DNA of 13,646 nt from Cyclostephanos tholiformis (GCA_036939975.1 JALLPB010001030.1:1-13646), one strand, 5' to 3'; shown: positions 1-9,474, numbered from the stretch's first letter. Notes: generated from the sequence alone by a model not told the origin. A program made the numbers and translations.

Positions 1-1522
1 TGTAGGATGTGACGGTTCTTGTCTCGGTCAATCTTTCCAAGGAAATTCTTTGCTGGGGGAAATTTGGTGGTGGAATCCTCTTCATCCCAATTAATCTAGA
101 GGTTGGTCATCAATGTGTTCATAAGTGTTGAATTGACTGTACCTTGACTGTATGATTTGGTCTTTGACATTTGCCTGAGACTCCATTGGCTACTTCCGAG
201 GTCTGATCTAGGAGTGGCAAACAACTGCTCAGTGAAGAAAATGTTGTCTGGTGAATAGATATTGATGTAGCCATGATGCCACCACAGATTTCATCTCCAA
301 TGAAGCATTTTGATTCACAAGATAGTGTGAACCTTATCCCATTCTCATCTTGCACAAAAGGTGCAGTTGTGACTGCTTGTGTCACCTTCTTGGTGTCAAT
401 TCCTTCATAACTTGTGAGTAGCTTCTTTCAAAATGTTGACACAAATGCCAATGAAGGAAACTTGTACACCAAACCCCACAAATACCTCAGCCCTTCATCA
501 CCAGTGTACTCTATCTCCTCCTTTACTAATTTTAGGTCCCCCTTGGCATCTAACACCTCATAAATTGCACGGCCTACCTTCTTCAAGATACAAGGCTCCC
601 AATAGCAGTCATTGTTGAATTGGTTATGGGGATCAGTGCAGTACACAATGGGATAAGCAGTGTCTACCCTAGCATGTGAAATTTCTGAAAGTTAAGGGGT
701 GTCTTGTTCTTGGCCCGGTGCTGATTGATCAAGTCGAGCCAGGAACTCCATGGAGGTTTGTCGCCTGAGCTTTTGGTTTCTTTGCACATGTTGGTGCAGA
801 CAGCATTGTCAAAACTGTTGGTGAGAAGAAGAGGAGAAGGATGCTGCACTGGCTCCATATCATCCTCAACCATTGGGACCACATCATCATCAACCACCAA
901 GTCAAAATCAACTTCTTTGTCCGTCTCTTCATTCTCTTCTGGATCTGCGTAATCCTTGACAATTCCCTCTACACCAGAGGTACATTGACTCTGTAGTTGG
1001 TTGTCCCAATGTCTTCATTGGCACCATAGAATATCCCTCCGGATCATTCAACGTCATCAGTGGGAGACTTTTTCCCAGATATGCGAGAAGACTTGTCTGA
1101 GGCAACAGAAGAAATGTCATCCATGAGATGACTCAATAACCACTCATCAGTTACCTCACCAGTCTCGTCTGCAGGGAGTTCATCATCAGAGAAGTAACCA
1201 TCATCATTGTCATTCTCTTCTTTTGATCCTCCCTCATTGTTGGTGTCATCTTTGTTGCCATCTACAATGAAGTAGTTCTCTCTGGCAAATTGCTTGAAAC
1301 CGGGATCGCAGTCCAGCACCGGCGGGCCTCTGACTTCCAGCAAGACACGGGGTGGTCAAATTTGTCTCTGTAGACAGCTTCATAGGCAGATACATCATTC
1401 TTGCATTGCCCACACTGCAAGTTGATGGCAGCAGCCACACTCCCCAAGACTTCAGTCCAGTTTGGATTTTGACCGGCTAACCTTCTCTCCACAAGCACGG
1501 TTCCAAAATCCCTCTTGACCAT
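1..1522 (-). pseudogene. Integrase C-terminal extension, acidic linker and unknown domain (broken, partial)
   Basis: Coding signal continues in other frames after the integrase core. At 1522-1345 the text has the usual post-catalytic helix pattern (NPNWTEVLGSVAAAINLQ ... DVSAYEAVYRDKFDHP). From 1343 to 1044 and again from about 975 to 840 the protein is extremely acidic (DDGYFSDDELPADETGEV; DEENEE-like runs). Next comes a globular-looking part at 686-428 (NNDCYWEPCILKKVGRAIYEV), which could be a small barrel-type C-terminal domain. A further piece lies at 427-119 (DENGIRFTLSCESKCF), and 100-1 still reads open (INWDEEDSTTKFPPAKNF), so the gene continues past the window. I do not recognise the last three pieces. 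Stops at 1044, 428 and 119 and several frameshifts make this a pseudogene. A long acidic tail suggests chromatin or histone contact, but that is inference. Confidence 0.55.
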
Positions 1523-2935
1523 AGAGGTTCACATTTTCAACTGATCCTTGATCACAAGGACGTCTTGGCCTACCAGTAACCGAATCAATGTTGGGGTTGA
1601 GGTTCCGGAGGAACTGAAGGACACATTTCACAGTGAATTCCTTGCCATTGCCAGTATGAAATACTTTTTGATAGCCGATGAAACCAAATATCTCTTGGAG
1701 TTTGTATGCGATCAAATGTGCCTGTTTCCTTGGCAAAGCACAGATATGGGTGAGCCCAGTGGCATGATCCTTGAGATTCATCACCCAACACATTAAGACA
1801 CCAAAGGGATCGTGTTTCCTGAGCCTGCAAAAATCAATGAGATCAACTTGGAATCTGTCCCTGAAGCTCCTCGAAAAGATTGGCTTGATAGATCCCTTAA
1901 TCTTCAAAGTGACTGGATTTTTCTTCATGCATGTATAGCACGTCATGCAGTAGTGCTTGACATGGTTCTGAGTGACATTCCAATATTTGGTGTGGCAGTA
2001 TTCCCAAGTCCTCTCCTCACCAAGGTGACCACTATGTTGATGCCACTCATTGATTGCATCAAAAAGTTCCTCCCGGGAAACGACTATCCAGCCTGTCTCA
2101 ATCAATTGGGGAGTCTCCTTCTTGGCCTCAAGCCTTCTCAATACTTGACATGGTTCATCATCTCCTGGAGCATAAACTTCTTCAAGTCAATACTGATGAA
2201 TGTATTTGTTGCCTTGCTTGTTCCACTCACAAAAACTTAAGAGCCAATTCTTCTCTTCACCATCCTCTATGTTGTGAATACCAATACCCTTCTCCCAATG
2301 CTGGATAACATGTTTGATGTAATCCACTTCAGTCTTGGGGCGGCAGAGGGCCATGGAGGCACCCTTTGACTGGGGTTTGTCAAACACTTCATGAGGGTTT
2401 GCCACGGGAAAAGCTTTCATGTAAAAGGCCTTGCGATGCATGGCAGTAATGGCATCTTCTTCTCAAGTGCCCTTCCCCTTCATGATGTTGTTGATGGCTT
2501 GATTAGTGACAAGAACATAATCTAATTCCTTGTCATCTTCAACATTGCTGGGGGAATAATCCTGATTATCCCCTGAATGGAATATCTGGGAGGGCTCAGA
2601 CCTGGTCTTTTTTGTGTAAGGATTGGTGATGGTGGGACCATCACATTTCCCCTTGGAGGAAGTTTTGGTTGACTGGGACAAAAAGAGACAGAGTTTCCAG
2701 CTGGTACAGCCAAGGGAGTGGCAAAGGACAAATGTCGGACCAGTGGAGGTTGTTGAGCAACCCTGCCTTTCAGTGTTTGCCCCCCCTTTGCCAGGGCAGT
2801 AGTCCCTCCTGAAGTGACTGGGAATCCATCCGCGGGAGGAGCATAATATTTTGGTGCTTGCTTGTTAATTCTTGGGGAAGAACAATTGCCAGGGGTGCCC
2901 TTGCCATGATCATGGTTTTATGGGTGGCTGGACTT
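1523..2935 (-). pseudogene. Integrase pseudogene: proline-rich N-terminus, HHCC zinc finger and rve core
   Basis: An integrase joins element DNA to target DNA in the nucleus. Reading leftwards, a Pro/Gly-rich stretch (about 2920-2660, one frame) passes into a second frame that continues to about 1452 with stops at 2463-2465 and 2187-2189. This frame contains an HHCC zinc-finger pattern (WHQHSGHLG, then CMTCYTC) and an rve core. The first catalytic Asp is in FQVDLIDF (codon 1842-1844). The Glu is in DQGSVENVN (codon 1536-1538). The second Asp should stand in the HxDNGxEF motif, but the sequence reads HTGNGKEF, with Gly codon GGC at 1650-1652. The Gly-to-Glu spacing of 38 residues fits the DD35-39E family. 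The protein is frameshifted near 1525 and catalytically dead. The alternative is a gypsy-class integrase that has lost its reverse transcriptase. Confidence 0.75.
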
Positions 2936-2939
2936 AGTG

Positions 2940-3660
2940 AGAAACATATATTCAAAATTTCTTATGTAAATTTGAGGATAGGGCCCCTAAAGTCGAAGTT
3001 AGATGGAAATAGAGATATGGAATACAGCAAAAACATCACCATATTTGATATTAAATGGTGTGAAGAGCCCATAATTTCGAATATAATGCCTAGGAAATCA
3101 AATTTAGCAAAAAATCGCTTTATTTGATATTAAATGGTGTGCAAAGCCCGTAATTTTGACTATATGGGTCCATAAATTTGAATATACAGGCCGTGGTTGC
3201 CATTTAATAACAAATATGGTATGGAAACTATCCAATATTCAATATTACATAGAGTGACGAACCCATCATATCAAATATAGTGATTAATTTGCTGGAAATC
3301 ACCAATTTATTGTTATATTTGTTAAGGAATAAAGCCGGTCATATCAAATAGTGACTTATCAGCAATATATGGCAAAATTGTTGCTATATTCAATATTGGA
3401 TGGTTGCCAAAGCCCATAATTTTGAATATAGATGGGAGCATGTATATTCAAAGTTACGGGTTGATTGAGGTAGTTTTGAATTTATGAGTCAGCTGTCACA
3501 GGGGGCCTATATTTGATATTTGGTCACAAAATGATCATGTAACGTTGAAGTTACATATGTAACTTTGAAGTTACATATGTAACTTGAAAGTTAAGTAAAT
3601 TCAATATTTTACCAGGAGCTAGTTTTGAATATACCATAACTTCAGAATTAGCTGTGACAG
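2940..3660. repeat. AT-rich, diverged tandem-repeat (satellite-like) block
   Basis: About 720 bp without coding signal, strongly AT-rich and unlike its flanks. Related segments recur: ATATTTGATATTAAATGGTG at 3041, nearly the same at 3120, and weaker relatives at about 3235, 3313 and 3385. These share a TATT(T/C)(G/A)ATATT start, a middle such as AAAGCCCATAATTTT and an end in GAATATA or CAAATA. Steps are about 79, 115, 78 and 72 bp, so most fit a decayed period of 72-79 bp. Another related pair begins TAGTTTTGAAT near 3470 and 3620 and carries the reverse-related strings AGCTGTCACAG and AGCTGTGACAG. The block sits exactly where a reverse transcriptase would be expected if the flanking protease and integrase belonged to one element. 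It could be a satellite, an intergenic relic or part of an unrecognised LTR. Confidence 0.55.
3539..3598. repeat. Three 20-bp units of interlocked palindromes
   Basis: Three head-to-tail 20-bp units start at 3539, 3559 and 3579: GTAACGTTGAAGTTACATAT, GTAACTTTGAAGTTACATAT and a degraded third copy beginning GTAACTTGAAAGTTAA. Each unit has its own dyad (GTAAC ... GTTAC), and the joint between units forms the perfect 18-bp palindrome AAGTTACATATGTAACTT. The array can therefore fold in two alternative registers. The function is unknown. Confidence 0.8.
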
Positions 3661-4314
3661 TTCATACCAACCCATGCTGAACAGCTCCATTTCTTGTTGT
3701 ACTTCAAGTACTGCAGTCATGGCTTGTATTTCCATGATGTTAATGCTGCTGGGGTCTCTAAGAGGCAGCTCATTATCAAACCATTCTATGGTCTTTGTAC
3801 TGTATTTTATGTCAATTCCTGCCTTTGACAAGAAGTCTGCCCCTAGGATGAGGTCACATGTGCAATTTTCTTCATCATGCACTAGAGCCTTAATTTTGTT
3901 GATATTTCTATTTTTATCAAGCTCAGGTAGCCTTAGATTTCTCAATTTGACCATATCAGAGGTGACAAATGAGCCAGCAAGTGTGCTAATATTTCTAGCT
4001 TGCTCAGTCTTGCATGCTTGGCAGTGTCAGGGTAAACTCTTCCTGTTGCTCAGGGATGTAGTTGAACCTGAGTCCAATAGAACTTTTAGTATTTTCCTAG
4101 ATTTCACTGAGGAAATAGTATCTATCACCATGACCATGATAGTAATGGGGGTGAGTCTCCTGGTGTTTGGGAGGACACTGATTTTGCCAGCTGTCCTTTT
4201 TTTATCATATTCATCTAAAGCATGTGAATGTTCAAGCATGTTTGCTAGGTCAGTTGAATTTTGTGTGTTCCCAGTAGAATTTGAGAGTGTTATTAGGTTT
4301 TCATAGCTAGACAA
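3619..4314 (-). pseudogene. Retroviral-type aspartic protease pseudogene of the gypsy-like element
   Basis: This protease would cut the element polyprotein. The frame reads from 4314 to the stop at 3619-3621 with one internal TGA at 4029-4027. Before it come TPITIMVMVIDTISSVKSRK and the active-site loop LLDSGSTTSLS (DSGS codons 4074-4063). After it comes CDLILGADFLSKAGIDI (core codons 3852-3829), the Ile-Leu-Gly motif that packs the active site in pepsin-like retroviral proteases. The catalytic Asp and the ILG motif are both intact. Only the stop between them, plus about 20 C-terminal residues that run into the AT-rich repeat block, mark it as broken. The same frame holds the zinc knuckle upstream. 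A longer open frame on the opposite strand (3674-4306) has no recognisable domain and is a shadow. Confidence 0.8.
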
Positions 4315-4557
4315 TTTTTTTACTAGTTGTTTGTTTGCTTCTTAGTAGTTTCCTAATTTTGTATCATATGGCAGTATTTCCCTTGTGTACGCTTGGTACA
4401 GATAAGATTCTCCTGTTGTATTTTCCTAATTGTAGGCCAGTATGGTCCCTAAATACTACCCTAGTTTATACTGGCGCAGACCATCAGTTCCCAAAATCAA
4501 GAGGGTTAATGACATCATCAGGGATAATTGGACTGGAACATCCGAGATCAAGATCCC

Positions 4558-5075
4558 TTAAATATTCTTGGGTAGATCAGGCCCAAACTCATTATTGAGA
4601 GAGGAGAAGTCTTCATCTTTCTTGTGCTTCCTTGCTTTCTTAGGTCTAGCCAAATTTGCAGCTTCAGGCGAGTTCCTCTTCTTGGGGACATGAATCACAG
4701 AATCCAAAACATGATAATTATCATGCATCCGGCTCTCGTAGCTCAAATTAGCACTCATCTTGCCTGATTTGCTCGTTTTTGTCATGTGCAGGGTCATGCT
4801 TGAGTTGTTGTTTTCATTCCTGTCCATCGTCACGTGGTGGCTTGTGTGATGGTTGCATTATTTGTCATTGTAATGCTCGGTGTTATGCTTGTTATGATTC
4901 TTCAGGTTCTTGCAGCACTCGTCATAACTGTGCTTTGCGTGCTTTCCATGGACATGACAGGGCTTGAATTTCTTGTCGTTCTTGCTCATCTTGTCAAAAT
5001 TGTGCTTGGAGTTGTCACAATTTTCCTTGTAGTTGCGGGAATTGCACGATCAGCGACTATCACGATGTTGCAATG
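4558..5075 (-). pseudogene. Nucleocapsid-like region with Cys/His zinc knuckle and basic tail (broken)
   Basis: In the frame one step away from gag, the minus strand encodes KFKPCHVHGKHAKHSYDEC (Cys codon 4959-4957 to Cys codon 4917-4915). This gives a Cys-x2-His-x5-His-x4-Cys arrangement, a variant of the gag zinc knuckle that binds element RNA. It is followed by His/Asn/Lys-rich sequence, a TAA near 4862, and then a basic stretch (ARPKKARKHKKDED) before the stop at 4558. A basic, low-complexity tail after the knuckle suits a nucleocapsid. A strongly hydrophobic open frame on the plus strand across the same bases (4834-5076) is only the antisense image of the His/Asn/Lys codons. Confidence 0.6.
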
Positions 5076-5857
5076 ATTGGCAAATTGCTCGAGCACTTGT
5101 GTAACTTGCAATGTACATGATGTTGCTCCAACGCATGTATTAGGGCATTGTGTTTGTGATCCAGGTCGCCATTTATTGCCTGCGTATCATAGATTGCAGA
5201 AAAATACTCCGCGGCCAACTTGACGGTCTCATTGGCCAAATTCCGGCCAGACTTGACATACTCCTTGCAATCCTCCATGTGGAAAGAGTTGTAAAACCAC
5301 TCCACCTGGAGGCCTTCTTTGGGATCAGCAATTTTGCCGGCAGGCAACAGCTTCAAAATTTGGAGCAATTCTTCAAATTGATGTTGATGATCGATCGTTA
5401 TTGTTTTTAGCTCCTTCTGGAGGCAAAAATCGCCTCCTGGTGCCAAGTAGATGTACTGGCTATTGCACATCTTTTTCTCATTGTGGGCACATTGGAGCCA
5501 AAGCGTGATTGCACACTTAAAGTTCTCCTTGAGCAAGCAACTCATGAGGTACAATTGCCATCGCAGTGATGGTATGTGCCTCCATGCACTTTTTAGCACA
5601 CTGCCAAGGCAGCTCTCATACTCGGTGAAGGAGTGAGCCCAGTCAAGGTTGATTTTCTTGGCTCCAGCCTCAAAGTCTGGGATTGTTCAATCAATGGTGA
5701 ATTCAAGTCCAAAAGCTCCGCTATTGTGGAAAACTTTGGCCTTCGCTTTGTTGGTGGGATCATTGCTCTGCAACTTGTAGACCTCAAGGTGCTTGCCATT
5801 AGCTTCCCATTCCTTCTTTGCTTGGAAGAAAGGTTCCTTTTTGTAAATTGATGCCAT
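5060..5857 (-). pseudogene. Gag (capsid-like) pseudogene of the gypsy-like element
   Basis: The reading frame starts at ATG 5857-5855 (MASIYKKEPFFQAKKEWEAN) and reaches the stop at 5060-5062, 265 residues, interrupted once by TGA at 5689-5687 after residue 56. Gag proteins assemble the cytoplasmic particle that packages element RNA. Features that fit gag are a hydrophilic, mostly helical composition, the stretch YIYLAPGGDFCLQKEL followed by a region rich in Leu and aromatic residues (EELLQILKLLPAGKIADP), and a Cys/His knuckle just downstream in another frame. No zinc knuckle lies within this frame, which ends at a probable frameshift near 5070. Identification is by composition and position, not by a diagnostic motif. 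An unrelated element protein is possible. Confidence 0.55.
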
Positions 5858-6311
5858 TCTTGTGAGAGGGTGTGTTTTAGTTCCTGTTGAGCGATTGAAA
5901 GAAAAGGGTCATACTAAACATTATCTAGTGATGTAGACTATTGGCCTTGGCCGGGGCGAGTCACTCAGTTAAGAGCCTGCCCCTATTCATGGTCAATTAT
6001 AAAGATAATTATGGTTTATCTAGTTCATTTATTCTGGTGAGTGTTAGCAGTGCACTTGCAGAAGGGTCATGTCAAATACCATGCTCCTGGTGCATGCCAG
6101 TGATTGTGTCCATAGTAGTTCTACATATGTCATGGAGCAGAACTTTCTCATAATTGGAACGCTGTCTTGTGATGCGCCCCAACTCCATCCAGTCTGTACA
6201 TAAGCATACAGAATCCAAATAAGCCCATTATCTGGGCATATTTCCACAGTACCCTCAAGATCACACAGGGAAAGGATATGTCGGGTGGTCTTGTCAGTCA
6301 ACGGGCAGTAG
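5858..6311. other. Unassigned spacer between the two retroelements
   Basis: This stretch should contain the 3' LTR of the copia element and the leader of the gypsy-like element, but I could not identify an LTR boundary, a primer-binding site or a target duplication. On the minus strand a short purine-rich run (GGAGTTGGGG, about 6189-6180) could be a degraded polypurine tract. A stretch at 6194-6078 reads open as WMELGRITRQRSNYEKVLLH and onwards, which I do not recognise. GGCCTTGGCC (5943-5952), followed by GGGGC and GCCCC 21 bp apart, gives a weak GC-rich dyad. Nothing else was seen. Confidence 0.4.
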
Positions 6312-6878
6312 TCATTGTATCTTGTAGTCATAGATGTCATAGAGAGAATTCTTAATGAGGTCATGTCTTTTGGGTCCATAGGTCACTTTGGTCAGAAGGT
6401 CGTCGGCCCAGTTGTCATGCATACTGATGTGAGCAAATGAGGTTTTGCCCATTACCACAGATTTGCAACTAGTGTGGTAGCAGATTGAGTTACACTTCTT
6501 CTTTAGTATGGATTCTAGCTTGGAAGAGTTGGTAATAGCAGATTTGTTATAACCGTAAACGTAGGAAGGTCCATTCAAAGGCACACCCATCATTCGGAGC
6601 TTGTACCGCAGTCCCCTCAGCTTTTCAATACCATGCTTCATTGCAACAAATTCAGCACCAAAGACTGAGGTCTCAATTGTGGACTGTTGCTTGGAAACCC
6701 AATCGATGCAGGCCATGTTGATGTAGATAAAAAATCCCATTCAGGATCATCTGGTCCGTTTCTCACCCGCATGGTCACTGTCAACCCACATGCATATATC
6801 GACATCTTTACTAAGGGGAGGAGGCATGCTATCAAGGATGGCCTCCGCGATGTCTCCATAAAATTCAGTCCAGTCCTG
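6312..6878 (-). pseudogene. Copia RNase H domain (broken)
   Basis: RNase H removes RNA from the RNA-DNA hybrid during element replication. In the same frame as the reverse transcriptase, the segment reads DWTEFYGDIAEAILDSMPPP, then CMWVDSDHAG (first catalytic Asp region, 6782-6774). Two TGA stops follow (6749-6747 and 6743-6741) in a spot where related elements have Arg-Ser-Arg. Next come GFFIYINMACIDWVSKQQS and TSVFGAEFVAMKHGIEKLRG, holding the catalytic Glu. The third acidic residue, expected in YGDN, is Tyr instead (YGYNKSA, codon 6551-6549), so the active site is damaged as well. The end ICYHTSCKSV ... HISMHDNWADDLLTK matches the usual C-terminus, and the frame closes with TGA at 6314-6312. 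Confidence 0.9.
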
Positions 6879-8813
6879 TCAAGGAAACATGGATAGGTCA
6901 ATGGCAGGGTAAGTGAGGTTAAAAACTAAACGAGAATTATTTTTCTGTTTGAGATTAGCCATAACATGTAAGGCTGTAAGGAGGTGTCCAAGTCTGGGAA
7001 AGGCAAGGTGGGACAAAAGTAGCAAAATCTTGGTAGCAACGTCAATGCATCCAAGTTCGATCATCCATTGCATCATGCCAATAAGGTGCAAATAAAAGGA
7101 TGAGAGGATCAGGTCCAAGGGGTCTAATACATCCAATTCAGGCTTGTAATTGGTTGGGAAAGGATTATCAGCTTTGGTAGGTAGTCTGTAGCATCCATTA
7201 AACTTGTTGAGGGGTTGAGTCTTGGTGTTCTTGATGGCTTGGTTGACGTACTTGGATGGGCTCATGCCCCAAGCCCAAATGCCATTGGGGAGCTGTGTCT
7301 CCTTCAACTTAGCACTGAGGTATATGTCCGGGTCAGAGTCATTAGGGTTCTTTAATGGCATGTAGCCATGTATCTCTTTGAGCACAGTCAGTGGGTTGTG
7401 GTGCATGCAAAGGATGTCATCAACATAGCAAAGAATATAAGCATAATATCATGAGTTGTCGATGGGGTTAGTTTCACTTTTGAACCAAAGGTCAGGGTCA
7501 GCGCAACAGGATGTATATCCCATCCAACAAATAATTGAAGTGAGGTGTGCTCGGAAAGCTGCACCGGCGCTCTTGAGTCCGTAAAAGGGGCAAATGATGA
7601 TGGCGTGTTTGCCACAGTTGTTGTCTCCAAATTTGGGTCCTAAGACGGTCCAGACTTACTCAGTCACGGGAGCAGTGATGTAGGCATTCATTACGTCACT
7701 GGTGTTAACCTCAAGGCTATTGAGGGCGGCAATTGTTAAGGCTATGCATACGGTCTCTTGTGAGACAATGCTAGCATAGGTCATCGCAGCCGGGGCATCG
7801 GTCAAGTGCCTGCCGGCAACAAGTCAAGCTTTGTGTCCAAAGTCAACCATTTTAATATCAAAGATCAAATGGCAAGGGATTTTCTTATAGCCATTAGGGG
7901 CGGTCTCTCTATTAGGTAGAATCCAAAATGTCATCCTGACATTCTTCATCTCCTTGGCAATTGCATCAGCCCATAGATGGTTCCCGTTCTTGTGGTCAAG
8001 GTCAATGGCTTGTTTATCAGACTTTGGAATTTCAATTCCAAATTTATGGGTCCGTTTGAGGTAGCGAGTCTCACGTTTCCGAATGAGGGATATTATACAC
8101 TCCCATTTCTTCAGGGTGTCAGAAACCCACCAGTTAAAGGCTGGCTCTTGGTCAATGCCGGCAGTGATGGCATACTCGGCAGTCTGGACAGGGTGTGATT
8201 CCTTCAGGTCCTTGAAGTCAATTCAAGAGGTGAAGCCATCACGCCATTGGCAGCAGATTTGCCAACCAATGGTAGAGCGTTGCTTGTAGGCATGTCCATT
8301 GGTCTGGATTCAAGTCTGGTCTTTAAGCTTAATAGCGGTGTCAAGTCTTCTGTGGTCAAGAAGGGAGTCAAGTAAGAAGTATTCGTGTCCATCAGGGTCA
8401 CACTGGGCATACATGGATTTAGCAATCAAGTTGACATTGAGTTTGGCCTGATCTCCATCGTCAAATTGAGCAACATACTCCCTTGTATCAAGGATATGGT
8501 TGTCATTGGCAAGTCCAATGGGATTCCCATCAACATCCCATTTCCGTGAAGCAGCTCGGCCGTTCTTGAGAATGCCACCTCGCGGAAACTGAATTTCAGC
8601 TCCGACATAAGTGTCGCCAATCTCAGGACTTACTTTCACTTCAAAGTTGCCGTGGTTCGTGTCAAGGTTGCTTGGGTCAATATAGTCAGTGTCAGGGGTC
8701 AAGTCTTTGGCAGGAAAATCATCTGTCACAGAAGGTCGTCCTAGGGTTGTGAGGATAGATTCATCAAAGTCAGTCTGCATCCATGAGCAATGAATCTTGT
8801 CATCTGTCAGGTG
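6879..8813 (-). pseudogene. Copia inter-domain spacer and reverse transcriptase (single frame, stop-broken)
   Basis: This part would copy element RNA into cDNA. One frame covers the whole interval. It begins with the spacer between integrase and polymerase (GDTYVGAEIQFPRGG; KSMYAQCDPDGHEYFLLD) and goes on through PAFNWWVSDTLKKWE and YLKRTHKFGIEIPKS. The polymerase follows: WADAIAKEMKNVR, IPCHLIFDIKMVDF, the first catalytic Asp in NTSDVMNAYITAPV (codon 7697-7695), YGLKSAGAAFRAHLT (from 7583), and the active site CYVDDILC (YVDD 7427-7416). The thumb and connection include IYLSAKL and WAWGMSPSKYVNQA. All catalytic Asp residues remain. Stops interrupt at 8310, 8223, 7824, 7656, 7449 and 6879 (five TGA around one TAA), but there is no frameshift. 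The family identification is very secure. Confidence 0.93.
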
Positions 8814-9474
8814 TCACAAGGTCGAATGACATATGTATTGTCCATTAGGTCTGAGGATCTTGGTGGTCAGAGCCAATCTGACATCAGTAGCAGATCCAAG
8901 GTACCGCCCTAGGGTCAGCCTGTCATCAGGGTATGTAGGTGTGTTGTCACGAAACATGACCCAGTCGTACCCACCAAACTCACAGATATGGCTAATGTCA
9001 GCTGTGGTCCCAGTCATTATGGTCTCGGGTGTTTCCCTGTTGGTCATATAAATGTCATTACATGTTGAAGAATGAATGTAAGCCTCCAGTTCAATGCAGT
9101 GGTCCTAAAGTGGTTTAGGAGAACTGGTCTTAATCATCTTTTGGGATGTTCCCCATCAAGTATGGTTCAGTCTGTCTCCTATGGCAGTCAGCTTGTCTAA
9201 GCTTCCGGCTGAAGTCTCCTTGAGTCTGCTCTTTGGAGCCATCCATGGTCATCACCGGAGGAACACCATCTTGGTGGAATAGGAGAGACAAGGTCTCATG
9301 CGCATCACCCTTCCTACTAGTCATTGGGTGGGCGCATGACCACACAAAGGAGGTCGAGTATACTTGGGCATACTTGTGTCCGCATCTAGAGGGAGTCCCA
9401 GCAATCAAGGTGTCAATGAAGCAGGGATGTGGAAGCCGCTTATAGCGGAGCATCCTGTCGTTGGTCGAGAAGTG
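8814..9474 (-). pseudogene. Copia integrase pseudogene lacking the catalytic Glu
   Basis: The core reads HPCFIDTLIAGTPSRCGHKY (first catalytic Asp, codon 9414-9412), KYAQVYSTSF, and then PPVMTMDGSKEQTQGDF (second Asp, codon 9243-9241). After RQTEPY the sequence jumps to KMIKTSSPKPL (9140-9108) with a change of frame. About 55-60 bases normally present here, which would carry the Ala-Glu-Gly segment with the catalytic Glu, are missing compared with my recollection of the family. The next codon is TAG at 9107-9105 (Trp expected), then DHCIELEAYIHSST and ETPETIMTGTTADIS ... YDWVMFRD in the same frame as reverse transcriptase, to TGA at 8816-8814. Strand transfer would be impossible even without the stops. 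Confidence 0.85.

Larger units (their letters stand above)
1..2935 (-). mobile_element. Decayed integrase-bearing transposable element, runs off left edge
   Basis: Minus-strand coding signal extends from about 2935 to the left edge and carries a retroviral-type integrase without a neighbouring reverse transcriptase or RNase H. The reading frame changes several times (near 2670, 1525, 1345, 980 and 680) and in-frame stops occur at 2463, 2187, 1044, 428 and 119, so no full protein can be made. The sequence before the zinc finger is not an RNase H, which argues against a normal gypsy pol. The zinc finger plus rve core followed by an acidic tail resembles the KRBA2/SCAND3-like integrases and Ginger-type DNA transposons. 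No terminal repeats were found, so the true ends are unknown. The class assignment is inference; the presence of an integrase is well supported. Confidence 0.7.
3619..5857 (-). mobile_element. Truncated LTR retrotransposon (probably Ty3/gypsy-like): gag, zinc knuckle, protease only
   Basis: On the minus strand the order gag (5857-5060), Cys/His knuckle (4959-4915) and aspartic protease (4314-3619) is that of the front half of an LTR retroelement. The knuckle and protease share one frame; gag is shifted relative to them near 5070. Coding signal ends in the AT-rich repeat block just after the protease, and no reverse transcriptase, RNase H, LTR or polypurine tract was found. Assignment to Ty3/gypsy rests on the protease style (LLDSGS, then ILGADFL), which is typical of gypsy and unlike the DSHA protease of the copia element next door. 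About 240 bp between the knuckle and the protease (4557-4315) contain many stops and no recognisable domain. Confidence 0.65.

Noticed and set aside
1812..2240. A 142-codon plus-strand open frame
   Set aside because: It overlaps the integrase zinc finger and core in antisense and has no recognisable motif.
3674..4306. A 210-codon open frame on the plus strand with hydrophobic stretches
   Set aside because: It is the antisense image of the protease region. The minus strand shows DSGS and LILGADFL; the plus-strand product has no recognisable domain and its hydrophobicity comes from antisense codons.
4834..5076. A strongly hydrophobic 80-codon plus-strand frame resembling a membrane protein
   Set aside because: Antisense of His, Asn and Lys codons in the nucleocapsid-like region gives Val, Met, Leu and Ile runs automatically.
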